From Saccharopolyspora soli (GTDB lineage: Bacteria > Actinomycetota > Actinomycetes > Mycobacteriales > Pseudonocardiaceae): a stretch of 64,000 nucleotides of DNA. The notes under the pieces were generated by a model. That model saw only the letters and a list, made by a program, of their open reading frames with translations. It was not told the origin of the DNA and did no database searches. The position numbers and the translations under genes are program-made. The stretch lies in assembly GCF_022678645.1 (NCBI RefSeq), contig NZ_JALBWV010000039.1, positions 1 to 64,000 of the forward strand, read 5' to 3'. This document shows, one piece after another, positions 16,816-24,861 of the stretch (within the stretch, counting starts at the first letter, position 1; every line of letters begins with the position of its first letter).

Positions 16816-17591
16816 TTGCTGGGTGGTGTTTCGTCCTGTGCGGAGGCGTTGACGCGGTCCGCGGTTCGCTGGAGGTGCTCCCGCATGATCGACATCGCCT
16901 TGGTGGTGTCGCGGGCGGCGATGGCGTCGATCAACGCGCTGTGCTCCGCCACACCGCGGGGACCCATCAGCGGCGCGACCTCCTTCGCTTCGCGCAGCGA
17001 CATCAGCAACGGGCCGTGGAAGGACTGCACCAGCATCTCGATGGCCGGGTTGTGGGTGCACGCCGCGGCGCGGGTGTGGAAGTCGGCTGACATCGACACG
17101 GTGTACTGATTCGCATCGACGGCGGTCTGGTGGGCGGCCACCATCTCGCGCAGCGCGGCGATGTCCTCGTCGGTGGCCCGCTCGACGACGAGCGGGACGA
17201 TGCCGAGTTCGAAGACCATTCGCGCCTCGGTCACGTTGGAGGCGGTCAGCGGCGAGAGGTTGAGCAGGTCGGCGAGCCCTTCGCCGACCTGCTCCGAGGT
17301 CGGCGAGGTGACGAAGGCGCCACCGCGGGCGCCGACGCGGATTGTGATCAGGCCGCTGGCTTCGAGTACCCTCAGTGCCTCCCGGACGGTGACTCTGCTG
17401 ACTCCGAAGCGTTCGCACAGGGCTCGTTCGCTCGGCAGCCGGTCACCCGGTGTCAGCCTGCCCTGGCGGATGAGCACCTTCACCTGCTCCACAATGGCTT
17501 GGGAGACGCGGCTCAGGCTGACGGCCTGGAACATGTCGCCGTCTTGCCCCGTGGGTGTTCCTGTCGGCTTGGGTTGGTCGCGCGAAACCAT
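16812..17591 (-). CDS. GntR family, FadR/FCD-type repressor of the catabolic island
   Basis: 259 aa from ATG 17591, preceded by GGGAGG at 8 nt; the ATG at 17612 lacks a ribosome site. The winged helix is about residues 22-95 (GDRLPSERALCERFGVSRVT, then VREALRVLEASGLI). The FCD ligand domain follows, with metal/acid-binding residues in ADFHTRAAACTHNPAIE and RGVAEHSALIDAI. FadR-type regulators bind TNGTNNNACNA, and a perfect match lies in the 95-bp gap before the divergent dioxygenase gene. Related sites lie before other island operons. It probably represses until an aromatic acid or a product of it binds. Confidence 0.88.
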   Translation of the reverse strand: MVSRDQPKPTGTPTGQDGDMFQAVSLSRVSQAIVEQVKVLIRQGRLTPGDRLPSERALCERFGVSRVTVREALRVLEASGLITIRVGARGGAFVTSPTSEQVGEGLADLLNLSPLTASNVTEARMVFELGIVPLVVERATDEDIAALREMVAAHQTAVDANQYTVSMSADFHTRAAACTHNPAIEMLVQSFHGPLLMSLREAKEVAPLMGPRGVAEHSALIDAIAARDTTKAMSIMREHLQRTADRVNASAQDETPPSN

Positions 17592-17648
17592 GCACCCATC
17601 CTCCCATCTCATCGGTCAAACCATTTGACAACCACTGAACCACACTCT

Positions 17649-17667
17649 ATGGTCTTACCAATAGTCC
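17649..17667. promoter_or_regulatory. FadR-type operator before the dioxygenase operon
   Basis: On the plus strand TGGTCTTACCA (17650-17660) matches the FadR-subfamily consensus TNGTNNNACNA exactly. Read on the other strand with its flank it is GGACTATTGGTAAGACCAT, nearly identical to the site at 23066. It lies 20-38 bp before the dioxygenase start, where a bound repressor would block initiation. Confidence 0.8.
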
Positions 17668-17686
17668 AAAGTAGAAGTGGAGTCCC

Positions 17687-18952
17687 ATGGTCGCCATGCC
17701 GGACCTCTCCCTGGGGGATCTCGTCAAGGAAACCCAGGACACCTTCGAGGTCAACACGGACGTCTACACCAACCCCGCGGTCTTCGAATCGGAGATGCGC
17801 AACATTTTCGAAAGCGGTTGGGTGTTCGTCGCGCACGAGTCCCAGGTGCCCGAACCCGGGGACTACAAGACCACCTCGATAGGCACTCAGCCGGTTGTGG
17901 TGAGTCGACACGAGGACGGCCAGATCTACGTGCTGCTCAACCGGTGTCGCCACCGGGGCACCGTGGTCTGCCGGGCCGAGGTCGGTCACTCCAATTATTT
18001 CCGGTGTCCTTACCACAACTGGGGATACGCCAACGACGGCACGCTCGTCGGAATGGCGATGTCGCACGGCTGGAAGGAGGACTTCGACAAATCAGCCTGG
18101 GGCCTGAAGCGGGTGCCGCGCGTCGGGATCTACCGCGGGCTGATCTTCGCCGACCTCGCCGAGGACGGGCCGACCCTGGAAGAGCACTTGGGCCCGGTGC
18201 GCCCGTACATCGACGCGTGGTTCGACCGGTCGCCGGAAGGTTCGATCACGGTCATCCCGACCGCGCACAAGTACCCCTATCCGGGGAACTGGAAGTGGCA
18301 GGCCGAGAACGGCCACGACGGTTACCACGGCAATTACGTGCACGAGTCGTGGCAGCGGGTGCTGGAACGCGCCGGTGAGGCCCCGGTGCGCGACATCCGG
18401 AAATTCCGCGCGGACGGCTGCACCCGTGGATTCGTCAACGGGCACGGCTTGCTGGAACGCCCCGGCGGTCTGAACCCGGCCGCGAGCTGGACCGGCCGCA
18501 TGATGGTGAAGTTCCCCGAATACGAGCGGGCCTTGCGGGAGAAGTTCGACGAGGAATACATCGAATTCGTCTCCGCCCGCCGCAACATCTTCATCTTCCC
18601 GAACCTCTACCTGTTCGACACCCAATTGCGGGTGATCAACCCCATCGCGGTGGACTCCACCGAGGTCTACCTCTACGTGTACGCGCTCGACGGGGTGCCC
18701 GAAGCGCTCAACGAGGGCCGCTACCGCGCCCACGAGCGCTTCTACGGGCCGTCGGGCTTCGGCGCGCCAGACGACGTCGAGATCTTCGTGTCCAACCAGA
18801 GCGGAGTTCGCGCGCGCGGCGTCGAGTGGGCCCTGATGTCGCGTGGGCTGCACCGCGAGACCACCAACGACAAGGGCGAGGTCGTGGGGCACAGCACCGA
18901 CGAAACGCCAGTGAGGTCGCTGTACCGGCAGTGGAAGAGGTGCATGGCATGA
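17687..18952 (+). CDS. Aromatic-ring-hydroxylating dioxygenase, alpha subunit
   Basis: 421 aa. The Rieske [2Fe-2S] ligands are CRH (near residue 87) and CPYHNWG (near 107). The mononuclear iron motif ENGHDGYHGNYVHES (near 208) supplies the bridging Asp and two His; APDDVEIF near 366 supplies the third carboxylate. Overall it resembles BenA/TphA2-type subunits of benzoate-like oxygenases. It would add O2 to an aromatic acid to give a cis-dihydrodiol, with electrons from the ferredoxin and reductase encoded at 36.3-37.6 kb. It is first in a five-gene operon, ATGA-coupled to the beta subunit, under a FadR-type operator. Confidence 0.93.
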   Translation: MVAMPDLSLGDLVKETQDTFEVNTDVYTNPAVFESEMRNIFESGWVFVAHESQVPEPGDYKTTSIGTQPVVVSRHEDGQIYVLLNRCRHRGTVVCRAEVGHSNYFRCPYHNWGYANDGTLVGMAMSHGWKEDFDKSAWGLKRVPRVGIYRGLIFADLAEDGPTLEEHLGPVRPYIDAWFDRSPEGSITVIPTAHKYPYPGNWKWQAENGHDGYHGNYVHESWQRVLERAGEAPVRDIRKFRADGCTRGFVNGHGLLERPGGLNPAASWTGRMMVKFPEYERALREKFDEEYIEFVSARRNIFIFPNLYLFDTQLRVINPIAVDSTEVYLYVYALDGVPEALNEGRYRAHERFYGPSGFGAPDDVEIFVSNQSGVRARGVEWALMSRGLHRETTNDKGEVVGHSTDETPVRSLYRQWKRCMA

Positions 18953-19500
18953 GTACCACCACCGACGCGCAGGTGGCGAGCAGCAACGGGGCGTCCCAAC
19001 CGGCGACGCTGACCGTCGCGGAGGCCGAGGCCCTCGTCTACCGCGAGTGCCGACTGCTCGACGAAGTGCGCTACGAGGAGTGGCTGGAGCTGTTCACCGC
19101 CGACGGCGTGTATTGGATTCCGGTCCACGACGGCGAACTGGCGGACGCCGACTCGAAGGTGTCCATCGTCTACGACGATGCCGAACGCCGGGCCGAGCGG
19201 GTGTTCCGCACCCTGCACACACCGGTGCTGGACCAGAATCCGCGTTCGCGGACGGTGCACTTCGCCAGCAACGTCGAGGTCGTCGAGGCCGAGGACGGGC
19301 CGCGGATCAAGTGCGCCCAGCTGGTCGCCGAGCTGCGGCCCGGTGGGGAGCGGCAGGTGGGGTTGAACCGGACGCGTGTGCTGGCCGGGCGTTGCGAGTA
19401 CCGGGTGCGCCGCGAGTCCGGCGAGTGGCGGATTACCTTGAAGAAGCTGGTGCTGATCGAGTCCGAGCAGCCGCTGTTCAACCTGGCATTCATTCTGTGA
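18949..19500 (+). CDS. Aromatic-ring-hydroxylating dioxygenase, beta subunit
   Basis: 183 aa from ATG 18949, sharing ATGA with the alpha-subunit stop. It has the SnoaL-like cystatin fold of ring-hydroxylating beta subunits: EAEALVYRECRLLDEVRYEE, WLELFTADGVYWIPVHDGE, then SRTVHFASNVEV and the C-terminal WRITLKKLVLIESEQPLFN. It has no cofactor of its own and stabilises the alpha3-beta3 assembly. The translational coupling supports equal synthesis. Confidence 0.93.
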   Translation: MSTTTDAQVASSNGASQPATLTVAEAEALVYRECRLLDEVRYEEWLELFTADGVYWIPVHDGELADADSKVSIVYDDAERRAERVFRTLHTPVLDQNPRSRTVHFASNVEVVEAEDGPRIKCAQLVAELRPGGERQVGLNRTRVLAGRCEYRVRRESGEWRITLKKLVLIESEQPLFNLAFIL

Positions 19501-19507
19501 GGTGATC

Positions 19508-19804
19508 GTGAGCGACCGTTTCGCCGCAGGCCCGGCCTCGCAGCAGGACGAGGCGTCCGGGTGGCCCCGCCGGTCGGGACCGCCGGAGATCTACCAGAAC
19601 GAGTTCGCGATGGTGGAGGTGAGCCGCTACGAGACCGAAAGCGGCGCGCGTCTGTGCATCCGCGACCTGGCCTCCGGCAACTCGGTTTTCCTCGACCCGC
19701 TGGAGTTGGAGGCGTTGACGCGGGCCAGGCACAAGGATTTCGCCCCGCTGGTCGATCCCAGCGACCTGGTGTCCACTCCCGAACCCGACCCAGACGAGGT
19801 CTGA
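19508..19804 (+). CDS. Unknown 98-aa protein in the dioxygenase operon
   Basis: Start GTG 19508, with GAGGTGATC abutting it (an extended Shine-Dalgarno), 7 bp after the beta-subunit stop. The first 20 residues look disordered. The rest is a compact acidic protein with EIYQNEFAMVEVSRYETESG, LCIRDLASGNSVFLDPLELE and ALTRARHKDF. The pattern (beta hairpins then a helix) could suit a small assembly or regulatory factor. I do not recognise a family. The position between oxygenase and dehydrogenase and the strong ribosome site argue for a role with the oxygenase. Confidence 0.75.
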   Translation: MSDRFAAGPASQQDEASGWPRRSGPPEIYQNEFAMVEVSRYETESGARLCIRDLASGNSVFLDPLELEALTRARHKDFAPLVDPSDLVSTPEPDPDEV

Positions 19805-19807
19805 GGC

Positions 19808-19845
19808 GTGCCTGCTCCCCCGGTCAAGGCCGGGGGAGCAGGCAC
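19808..19845 (+). terminator. Perfect 16-bp hairpin inside the dioxygenase operon
   Basis: The left arm 19808-19823 and right arm 19830-19845 pair perfectly around a 6-nt loop. There is no T run. It starts 4 bp after the 98-aa gene stop. It could end a share of transcripts or protect the upstream message end, making oxygenase subunits more abundant than the dehydrogenase and decarboxylase downstream. Confidence 0.7.
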
Positions 19846-19936
19846 GCGCGTTCCCGCTTCGCGGGCCGAATTCAGCAGTGCGGCTCACGCACTCGTCAAT
19901 TTCAAGCCGATCGCCGAGTTCCGGGATCGGCTCGTG

Positions 19937-19957
19937 CCCGGCTGAAGCCGGGTTTTT
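19937..19957 (+). terminator. Intrinsic terminator-like hairpin with T run
   Basis: CCCGGC-TGAA-GCCGGG followed by five T. It has the canonical shape of an intrinsic terminator, although the stem is short. It lies 20 bp before the alcohol dehydrogenase start, downstream of the larger hairpin, so downstream genes depend on read-through or on a promoter I cannot see in the 170-bp gap. Confidence 0.6.
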
Positions 19958-19977
19958 CTCCCCGATTGGAGGCTTCG

Positions 19978-21099
19978 ATGAGCGTGCCGGACAGTGCGCG
20001 GGCGATGGTGGCCACCGATCCGTACGCCATGGAACCCCGCGACATCCCGATCCCGCCGATCGGCCCGGACGAGGGCCTGCTGCGGGTGGAGGTGACCGCG
20101 ATCTGCGGTACTGACTGGGAAATCTGGGGCCGCCAGTCGCGCGGCGCTGGCCTCGGCCCGCTCATCCTGGGACACGAGAACGTCGGTCGCGTCGTCGCCA
20201 TCGGCGAGCGCGCGGCCGAGCGTTGGGGTGTCGCGGTCGGCGACCGGATCGCGGTCGAGGAGTTCCTGCCGTGCGGAACGTGTCGACTGTGCCGCGGTGG
20301 GAACTACCGGATCTGCGAGGCCACCGACTCGCGGGGCAGCAAACCGTTCCTGCGCTACGGAAGCACTCCGCTGACGGTGGCACCTGCGCTCTACGGCGGG
20401 CAGGCCGACTACCTGTACCTGCATCCACGGTCGATCGTGTACCACGTCGGCGAGGACATCAGCCCCGAGCTCGCCGCGCTCTACGTGCCGGTGGGCAACG
20501 GAGTTCGGTGGGTGGTGCAGGAAGGTGGCTTGCAGGTCGGTGAGACGGCGGTCGTGATCGGTCCGGGCCAGCACGGGCTGGGTTGCGTGGTCGCGGCCCG
20601 CGTTGCGGGTGCGGGCCGGGTGATCGTTGTGGGCACCGCGCAGGACGGTGACCGGTTGGCGGTCGCCAAGGCGCTCGGTGCCGACGAGGTGATCGTCGCT
20701 GGCAGCGGCACGAACCCGGTCGAGTCGGTGCTGGATGTGACGTCGGGCCGGGGAGCGGACGTGGTGGTGGATCTGGCCCCCGGCGCCACCGGGACCGTCG
20801 AGGACGCGATGGCGATTGCGGGCAAGCGGGGGCGGGTGTTGCTCGCCGCCAGCAAGCACGGCCGCCCCGTGGCGGGCTTCTCCAACGACGTGGTCGTCCG
20901 CAAGGAGCTGGTGGTGCGCGGGGTGCGGGGCCACGATCATCGGTCGGTGGAGCCTGCCATCGACATCATCCGATCGCACCGCTTCCCGCTGGAACAGCTG
21001 TGCACCCACCGGTTTCCCCTCGAACAAGCATCGGATGCCCTGCACACGGCCGCCAAAGGCGGCGAGCGGGGCGCGATTCACGTGAGCGTGGTGCCTTGA
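19978..21099 (+). CDS. Zinc-dependent MDR alcohol dehydrogenase
   Basis: 373 aa from ATG 19978, with GGAGG 6 nt upstream. Catalytic zinc residues are in ICGTDWE and GHENVGRV. The structural zinc site is CGTCRLCRGGNYRIC. The Rossmann part carries VIGPGQHGLGCVVAARVAGA. It would oxidise an alcohol or dihydrodiol with NAD(P)+. In this operon it may take the role of the cis-dihydrodiol dehydrogenase, which in known phthalate systems is usually a different fold, so this is inference. It is coupled to the next gene by a TTGA overlap. Confidence 0.88.
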   Translation: MSVPDSARAMVATDPYAMEPRDIPIPPIGPDEGLLRVEVTAICGTDWEIWGRQSRGAGLGPLILGHENVGRVVAIGERAAERWGVAVGDRIAVEEFLPCGTCRLCRGGNYRICEATDSRGSKPFLRYGSTPLTVAPALYGGQADYLYLHPRSIVYHVGEDISPELAALYVPVGNGVRWVVQEGGLQVGETAVVIGPGQHGLGCVVAARVAGAGRVIVVGTAQDGDRLAVAKALGADEVIVAGSGTNPVESVLDVTSGRGADVVVDLAPGATGTVEDAMAIAGKRGRVLLAASKHGRPVAGFSNDVVVRKELVVRGVRGHDHRSVEPAIDIIRSHRFPLEQLCTHRFPLEQASDALHTAAKGGERGAIHVSVVP

Positions 21100-21818
21100 C
21101 CTTGACTTCACCGGAACTTCGCGAGCAGGTCGCGCTGGCCTGCCGGGTGTTGGCCGCGACCGGCCTCGTGGAGAACGTGCTCGGGCACGTCAGCGTGCGG
21201 ACGTCGCAGAGCAGCCTGCTGGTGCGTGGCCGTGGTCCGAACGAGCGCGGACTCGCTCACACCACAGTGGACGATGTTCATGAGGTTCCCTTCGACGGTG
21301 CGGCCCGGGAGGGGGATTGGGCGCCGCCCCAGGAGCTGCCGCTGCACGTGGAACCGATGCGCCGTCAGCCGGAGGTCACCGCCGTCGTGCACGCACATCC
21401 GCCTGCTGTCGTGGCGGCGACCGTTGCCCGGCTGCCGTGGCGGCCGGTGGTGGGCGCCTACGACATTCCAGCCGCGCGGATGGCGGCCGAGGGGATCCCG
21501 GAGTGGCCGCGTTCGGTCCTGGTCCGGCGTGCGGATCTGGCCCACCAGCTCCTCGATCACATGGGGCAGCGGCCGGTGTGCGTGTTGCGCGGGCACGGTC
21601 TGTTGAGCGTGGCCGGGGGTGATCCGATGACGGCGATCGCGGCGGCGGTGGTGCAGGCGGTCGCGGTGGACTCGCTGGCGCGGATGATGCTGGCCGCGGC
21701 TTCGGCCGGGTCGGGGCTGGAGTCGATCCCCGAGGAGGATTTGGCCGAGCTGCCAGACCTGGGCGCCGGGTTCAACGTGTCGATGATGTGGCGTCACCTG
21801 CTGACGCGGTTGCCTTGA
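21096..21818 (+). CDS. Class II aldolase/adducin family, probable aromatic-acid decarboxylase (PhtC-like)
   Basis: 240 aa. The start is taken as TTG 21096 overlapping the previous stop; TTG 21102 is possible, and no ATG or GTG fits. Fold markers: LVENVLGHVSVRT, the zinc ligands in VVHAHPPAVVAA, and the late CVLRGHGLLSVAG. PhtC/PadC, the 3,4-dihydroxyphthalate decarboxylase of Gram-positive phthalate degraders, belongs to this family. The location after a ring dioxygenase and dehydrogenase makes decarboxylation of a dihydroxylated aromatic acid the leading hypothesis. Its 3' end overlaps the convergent MFS gene by 47 bp. Confidence 0.75.
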   Translation: MTLTSPELREQVALACRVLAATGLVENVLGHVSVRTSQSSLLVRGRGPNERGLAHTTVDDVHEVPFDGAAREGDWAPPQELPLHVEPMRRQPEVTAVVHAHPPAVVAATVARLPWRPVVGAYDIPAARMAAEGIPEWPRSVLVRRADLAHQLLDHMGQRPVCVLRGHGLLSVAGGDPMTAIAAAVVQAVAVDSLARMMLAAASAGSGLESIPEEDLAELPDLGAGFNVSMMWRHLLTRLP

Positions 21819-23043
21819 CGCGGCGCAGGATCGGCAGCACCGCCACCGCCGCCAGCAGCGCCGTCCCGGCCGCCAGCCACAGCCCGGCGCGGGCTCCGAA
21901 GCGCTCGCACCACCAGCCCAGCAGCGGCCCGCCCAGCGGTGTCGTGCCGAGGAAGACCAGGCTGTGCAGGCTGATGACGCGGCCCTGAAGCCCCTTTTCG
22001 GCGCGTAGTTGCAGCAGTGTGCGGGTCAGGGTGTTGAAGCTGATGTTCGCGATTCCCATCGCGGTGACCGCTACGAGCGTCAGCGACAGTCCTGGGGTGA
22101 GGGCGGTGGCGGCGTTGGTCGCGGCGAATGCCACGGTCCACCACACGACCCCGCGCAGGCCGACTTCTTCGCGGCTGGCCGCCACGAGCGCGCCGAGTGC
22201 GGCGCCCAGGCCGAGCGCGCTGGTGAGCGCGCCGTATCCGGAGGCGCCGCTGTGCAGGTCGTCGCTGGCCAGCAGCGGCAGCACGACCCGGAAGTTCTGG
22301 CCGAACAGGCCGATCACGGTGACCAGCACCAATGTCGCGGTCATCTCGGGGCGGGCCAGCACGTAGCGCAGCCCTTCCAGGGAGCCGGTCGGGGTGGTCC
22401 GCCGCGCGTCGGCGGCAGCCGGGGGTTCCGGGGCCATGCGCAGCAGTCCGATCAGCACCGCGACGAACGAGACGGCGTTGATCGCGAAGGCGGTGCCCAC
22501 TCCGGTGACGGCGATGACCACCCCAGCCAGTGCCGGGCCCACCAGTCGGCCAGCGTTGTGCACGGTGGAGTTCAGGGCCTGGGCGTTGGCGTAGTCCTCC
22601 GGCGGGACCTTGTCGGTGACCAGCGCCTGGCGGGCGGGTGTGTCCAGCACCGTCACGAGACCGAGGCCGAGCGCGAGCGCGTAGACCATCCACAGCTGCA
22701 CCAGCCCGGTCAGGCTCAGCACCGCCAGCGCGGCAGCGAGCAGGGCGCTGGCGGTCTGGGTGCCGATGAGCAGTCGACGGCGGTCCAGCCGGTCCACCAG
22801 GGCGCCGCCCCACAGTCCGAGCAGCAGGGTCGGCAGGAACTGCAGCGCCGAGGTGATGCCGAGGGCGAGGCCGTTGTCGGTGAGCTGGACGACCAGCCAG
22901 TCCTGGGCGACCCGCTGCATCCAGGTGCCGATGACGGAAACGGCGTGGCCGAAGAGGAATCGCCGGTAGTCGCGATGTCGCAGTGATCGCACCGTCCTGG
23001 CCACGATCCGCGGGCGTAGCCGGTGAGCCAACGATCGCGCCAT
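21772..23043 (-). CDS. MFS transporter (EntS/MFS_3-like)
   Basis: 423 aa with about 12 hydrophobic helices. GTWMQRVAQDWLV near residue 40 and the cytoplasmic motif GGALVDRLDRRRLLIG between helices 2 and 3 mark the EntS-like group. GGAAGGGG precedes the ATG. It shares a 125-bp divergent promoter region, with a FadR-type operator, with the beta-hydroxyacid dehydrogenase. A paralogue lies at 30276. It probably exports or imports a substrate or intermediate of the pathway; direction cannot be read from sequence. Confidence 0.88.
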   Translation of the reverse strand: MARSLAHRLRPRIVARTVRSLRHRDYRRFLFGHAVSVIGTWMQRVAQDWLVVQLTDNGLALGITSALQFLPTLLLGLWGGALVDRLDRRRLLIGTQTASALLAAALAVLSLTGLVQLWMVYALALGLGLVTVLDTPARQALVTDKVPPEDYANAQALNSTVHNAGRLVGPALAGVVIAVTGVGTAFAINAVSFVAVLIGLLRMAPEPPAAADARRTTPTGSLEGLRYVLARPEMTATLVLVTVIGLFGQNFRVVLPLLASDDLHSGASGYGALTSALGLGAALGALVAASREEVGLRGVVWWTVAFAATNAATALTPGLSLTLVAVTAMGIANISFNTLTRTLLQLRAEKGLQGRVISLHSLVFLGTTPLGGPLLGWWCERFGARAGLWLAAGTALLAAVAVLPILRRVKATASAGDATSSTR

Positions 23044-23065
23044 GCGCCAAACCCCTTCCGTTTGA

Positions 23066-23084
23066 GGACTAATGGTAATACCAT
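23066..23084. promoter_or_regulatory. FadR-type operator between MFS and dehydrogenase genes
   Basis: GGACTAATGGTAATACCAT. It contains TGGTAATACCA, an exact fit to TNGTNNNACNA and itself an inverted repeat. It shares 17 of 19 bases with the minus-strand reading of the site at 17649. It lies 23-41 bp before the MFS start and can serve both divergent genes. Confidence 0.8.
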
Positions 23085-23168
23085 GTTTTCCGCTAGTGAT
23101 CGCTCCGGATCGTTTTCCGGGGCGAGGCCCGTCTCGCGATCACGCGGACGATGAGGGGAGCGATCCCG

Positions 23169-24065
23169 GTGGAAAACGATGACGATGGCGGCTCTTCTGA
23201 CGTCGTCCCGACGGTCGGGGTAATCGGCCTGGGGGCGATGGGGCTGCCCATCGCCGGGCATTTGGCGAGATCCGGGATCGCTGTGACCGTTCATGATCTG
23301 GACCCGGACCGCGCAGATGCGGCGGCGGCTTTCGGCTGCGCGGTGGCCGATGGTGCGGCCGTGGTCGCCGAGGCGAGCGCGGTGACGTTCGTGCTGGTGC
23401 CCTCCGACTCCGACGTCCGGGCGGTGTGCCTCGACGCTGGAGGTGTCGTCGACCGGGCGGGCACCGACGGCGTGATCGTCGTGTGCAGCTCCGTGCATCC
23501 CGCGACCGTGCGGGAGATCGACGCGGCGGTGGCCGGGACCAACGGTCGCCGCCGCGTGCTGGATGCCGCGTTGACCGGCGGCGTGCGCGCGGCGGAGGAA
23601 GGAGCGGTCAACCTGCTCGTCGGCGGACCGGCCGAGACGCTCGAACGTGCCAGGCCGGTGCTCGAACCCTGGTGCGCCACCGTGCACCACCTCGGTGAAC
23701 TGGGTGCGGGACAGATCGCGAAGAGCGCGAACAACCTCGTGCACTGGGCGCAGATCTGCGCCATCGAGGAAGCGCTGGATCTCGCCCGGCGCTACGGGCT
23801 GTCGGTTCCGGCCGTGCGCGCCGCGCTGATGGACGGGCCGACCGACAGCCGAACTCTGCGGGAACTCGAACGGATGCGGTTGACCTGGTGGGCGAAGGAT
23901 CTCGACACCGTCGACCGGCTCGCTCGGGAGGTCGGCCGCCCGACACCGGTCGCCGATCTGTGCCGGTCCCGGATGTCCGGCATCACCGTCGACGCGTTGG
24001 CCGAGCTGCTCGTCTCGGTCGGCGCGGAATCCCCCGCGTTGTTTCGGTCAGGTAACGAGGGTTAA
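23169..24065 (+). CDS. Beta-hydroxyacid dehydrogenase (3-hydroxyisobutyrate dehydrogenase-like)
   Basis: 298 aa from GTG 23169, which has GGGGAG 8 nt upstream; ATG 23151 has none. Cofactor motif VGVIGLGAMGLPIAGHL, DAALTGG in the substrate loop, and the catalytic lysine in GQIAKSANNL near residue 185. It oxidises a beta-hydroxyacid with NAD(P)+. It could act late in the pathway on a ring-opened acid, which is inference. It is followed 65 bp later by the cupin gene. Confidence 0.85.
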   Translation: MENDDDGGSSDVVPTVGVIGLGAMGLPIAGHLARSGIAVTVHDLDPDRADAAAAFGCAVADGAAVVAEASAVTFVLVPSDSDVRAVCLDAGGVVDRAGTDGVIVVCSSVHPATVREIDAAVAGTNGRRRVLDAALTGGVRAAEEGAVNLLVGGPAETLERARPVLEPWCATVHHLGELGAGQIAKSANNLVHWAQICAIEEALDLARRYGLSVPAVRAALMDGPTDSRTLRELERMRLTWWAKDLDTVDRLAREVGRPTPVADLCRSRMSGITVDALAELLVSVGAESPALFRSGNEG

Positions 24066-24066
24066 A

Positions 24067-24083
24067 GGTCATACCGTAAGACC
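24067..24083. promoter_or_regulatory. Half-related FadR-type site before cupin/ABC operon
   Basis: GGTCATACCGTAAGACC. Each strand presents a GGTCNTAC core, the same core as in the site at 17650, arranged as an inverted repeat. The outer T and A of TNGTNNNACNA are missing. It begins just after the dehydrogenase stop and 48 bp before the cupin start. A weaker candidate than the others. Confidence 0.5.
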
Positions 24084-24130
24084 GTAATCTGTGTGCAGCG
24101 AACCGCACCACCGTCGAAGGGAACCCAACA

Positions 24131-24757
24131 GTGCGAGACGACTACCAGAAAGGCGTTCTGTCCAGCGAGAAGCGCAACCTGAGCACTTCCGAGATCGCCG
24201 CGCGTGACGAGTTCAACCGCAAGCATCCAATGACCAAGGGCCTCGTCGTCCCGCACGACCTGCGCAAGATGGAGCTGCCCGAACGGCCGTGGCGCAACAA
24301 CCGCGGGCACTATTTCGACCTCGGCGACTACGAGGTCCTCAACGCGCACCTCTCGGAACTCAAGCCGGGCAGCCCGTCGGTGCGGCACCGCCACACCACG
24401 GAGGCATACCTCTACGTCGTGAAGGGCCACGGCTACTCGTTGATCAACTACGACGACGAGCCGATCGAGGTCGTCGAGTGGTCCGAGGGCACCCTGTTCG
24501 CCCCACCGCGGTGGGCCTGGCACCAGCACTTCAACCTCGACGAGTCCGACACCGCGCGGTACCTCGCCATCCAGGACACCGGGCTGCTGCGCACCATGCG
24601 GCTGCACAACATCGAGCGGCACGGCGTTCAGCTCTCCCCGGAAGAGGCGCGCCCGCTGCTCGACGCCGCGATCGCCGACGGCACGGTGCACGGCGGCATG
24701 CGCAGTGGTGACCCCAACACGATCGTCGAACCCGTCAACGACCCCGGAAAGTCCTGA
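24131..24757 (+). CDS. Cupin-domain protein
   Basis: 208 aa from GTG 24131, with GAAGGGAA upstream. The cupin motifs are SVRHRHTTEAYLYVVKGHGY (two His and a Glu for metal) near residue 88 and WAWHQHFNLD near 133. The region resembles half of the bicupins at 34020 and 35203 (compare the LLRTMRLHNIE and LLETMRALCD tails). Cupins in such pathways are often ring-cleaving dioxygenases, but a single-domain member could also be a decarboxylase, isomerase or sensor. It is followed by a strong hairpin before the transporter genes. Confidence 0.8.
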   Translation: MRDDYQKGVLSSEKRNLSTSEIAARDEFNRKHPMTKGLVVPHDLRKMELPERPWRNNRGHYFDLGDYEVLNAHLSELKPGSPSVRHRHTTEAYLYVVKGHGYSLINYDDEPIEVVEWSEGTLFAPPRWAWHQHFNLDESDTARYLAIQDTGLLRTMRLHNIERHGVQLSPEEARPLLDAAIADGTVHGGMRSGDPNTIVEPVNDPGKS

Positions 24758-24777
24758 CGCCCCGAGGACGACGCCAG

Positions 24778-24830
24778 GCCGGGCAGCCGAGCCGCACGTG
24801 ATTCCCGCACGTGGCTCGGCACTGCCCGGC
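24778..24830 (+). terminator. Long imperfect hairpin between cupin and ABC transporter genes
   Basis: GCCGGGCAGCCGAGCC...GGCTCGGCACTGCCCGGC, with an ACGTG-containing inner stem, followed by TTTCTC. It is an efficient-looking terminator or attenuator 20 bp after the cupin stop. An ATG at 24811 inside the hairpin is not the start of the next gene. Confidence 0.75.
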
Positions 24831-24861
24831 TTTCTCCCACCACACCCCAGGGAGCTCACCG

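Noticed and set aside
14624-16852. 742-aa plus-strand open frame
   Set aside because: It is a shifted frame through the coiled-coil gene and the broken XRE regulator, Arg/Pro-rich with no family.
24811-24861. Upstream start for the first binding lipoprotein
   Set aside because: That ATG lies inside a terminator hairpin; ATG 24862 has a ribosome site and begins a proper lipoprotein signal.
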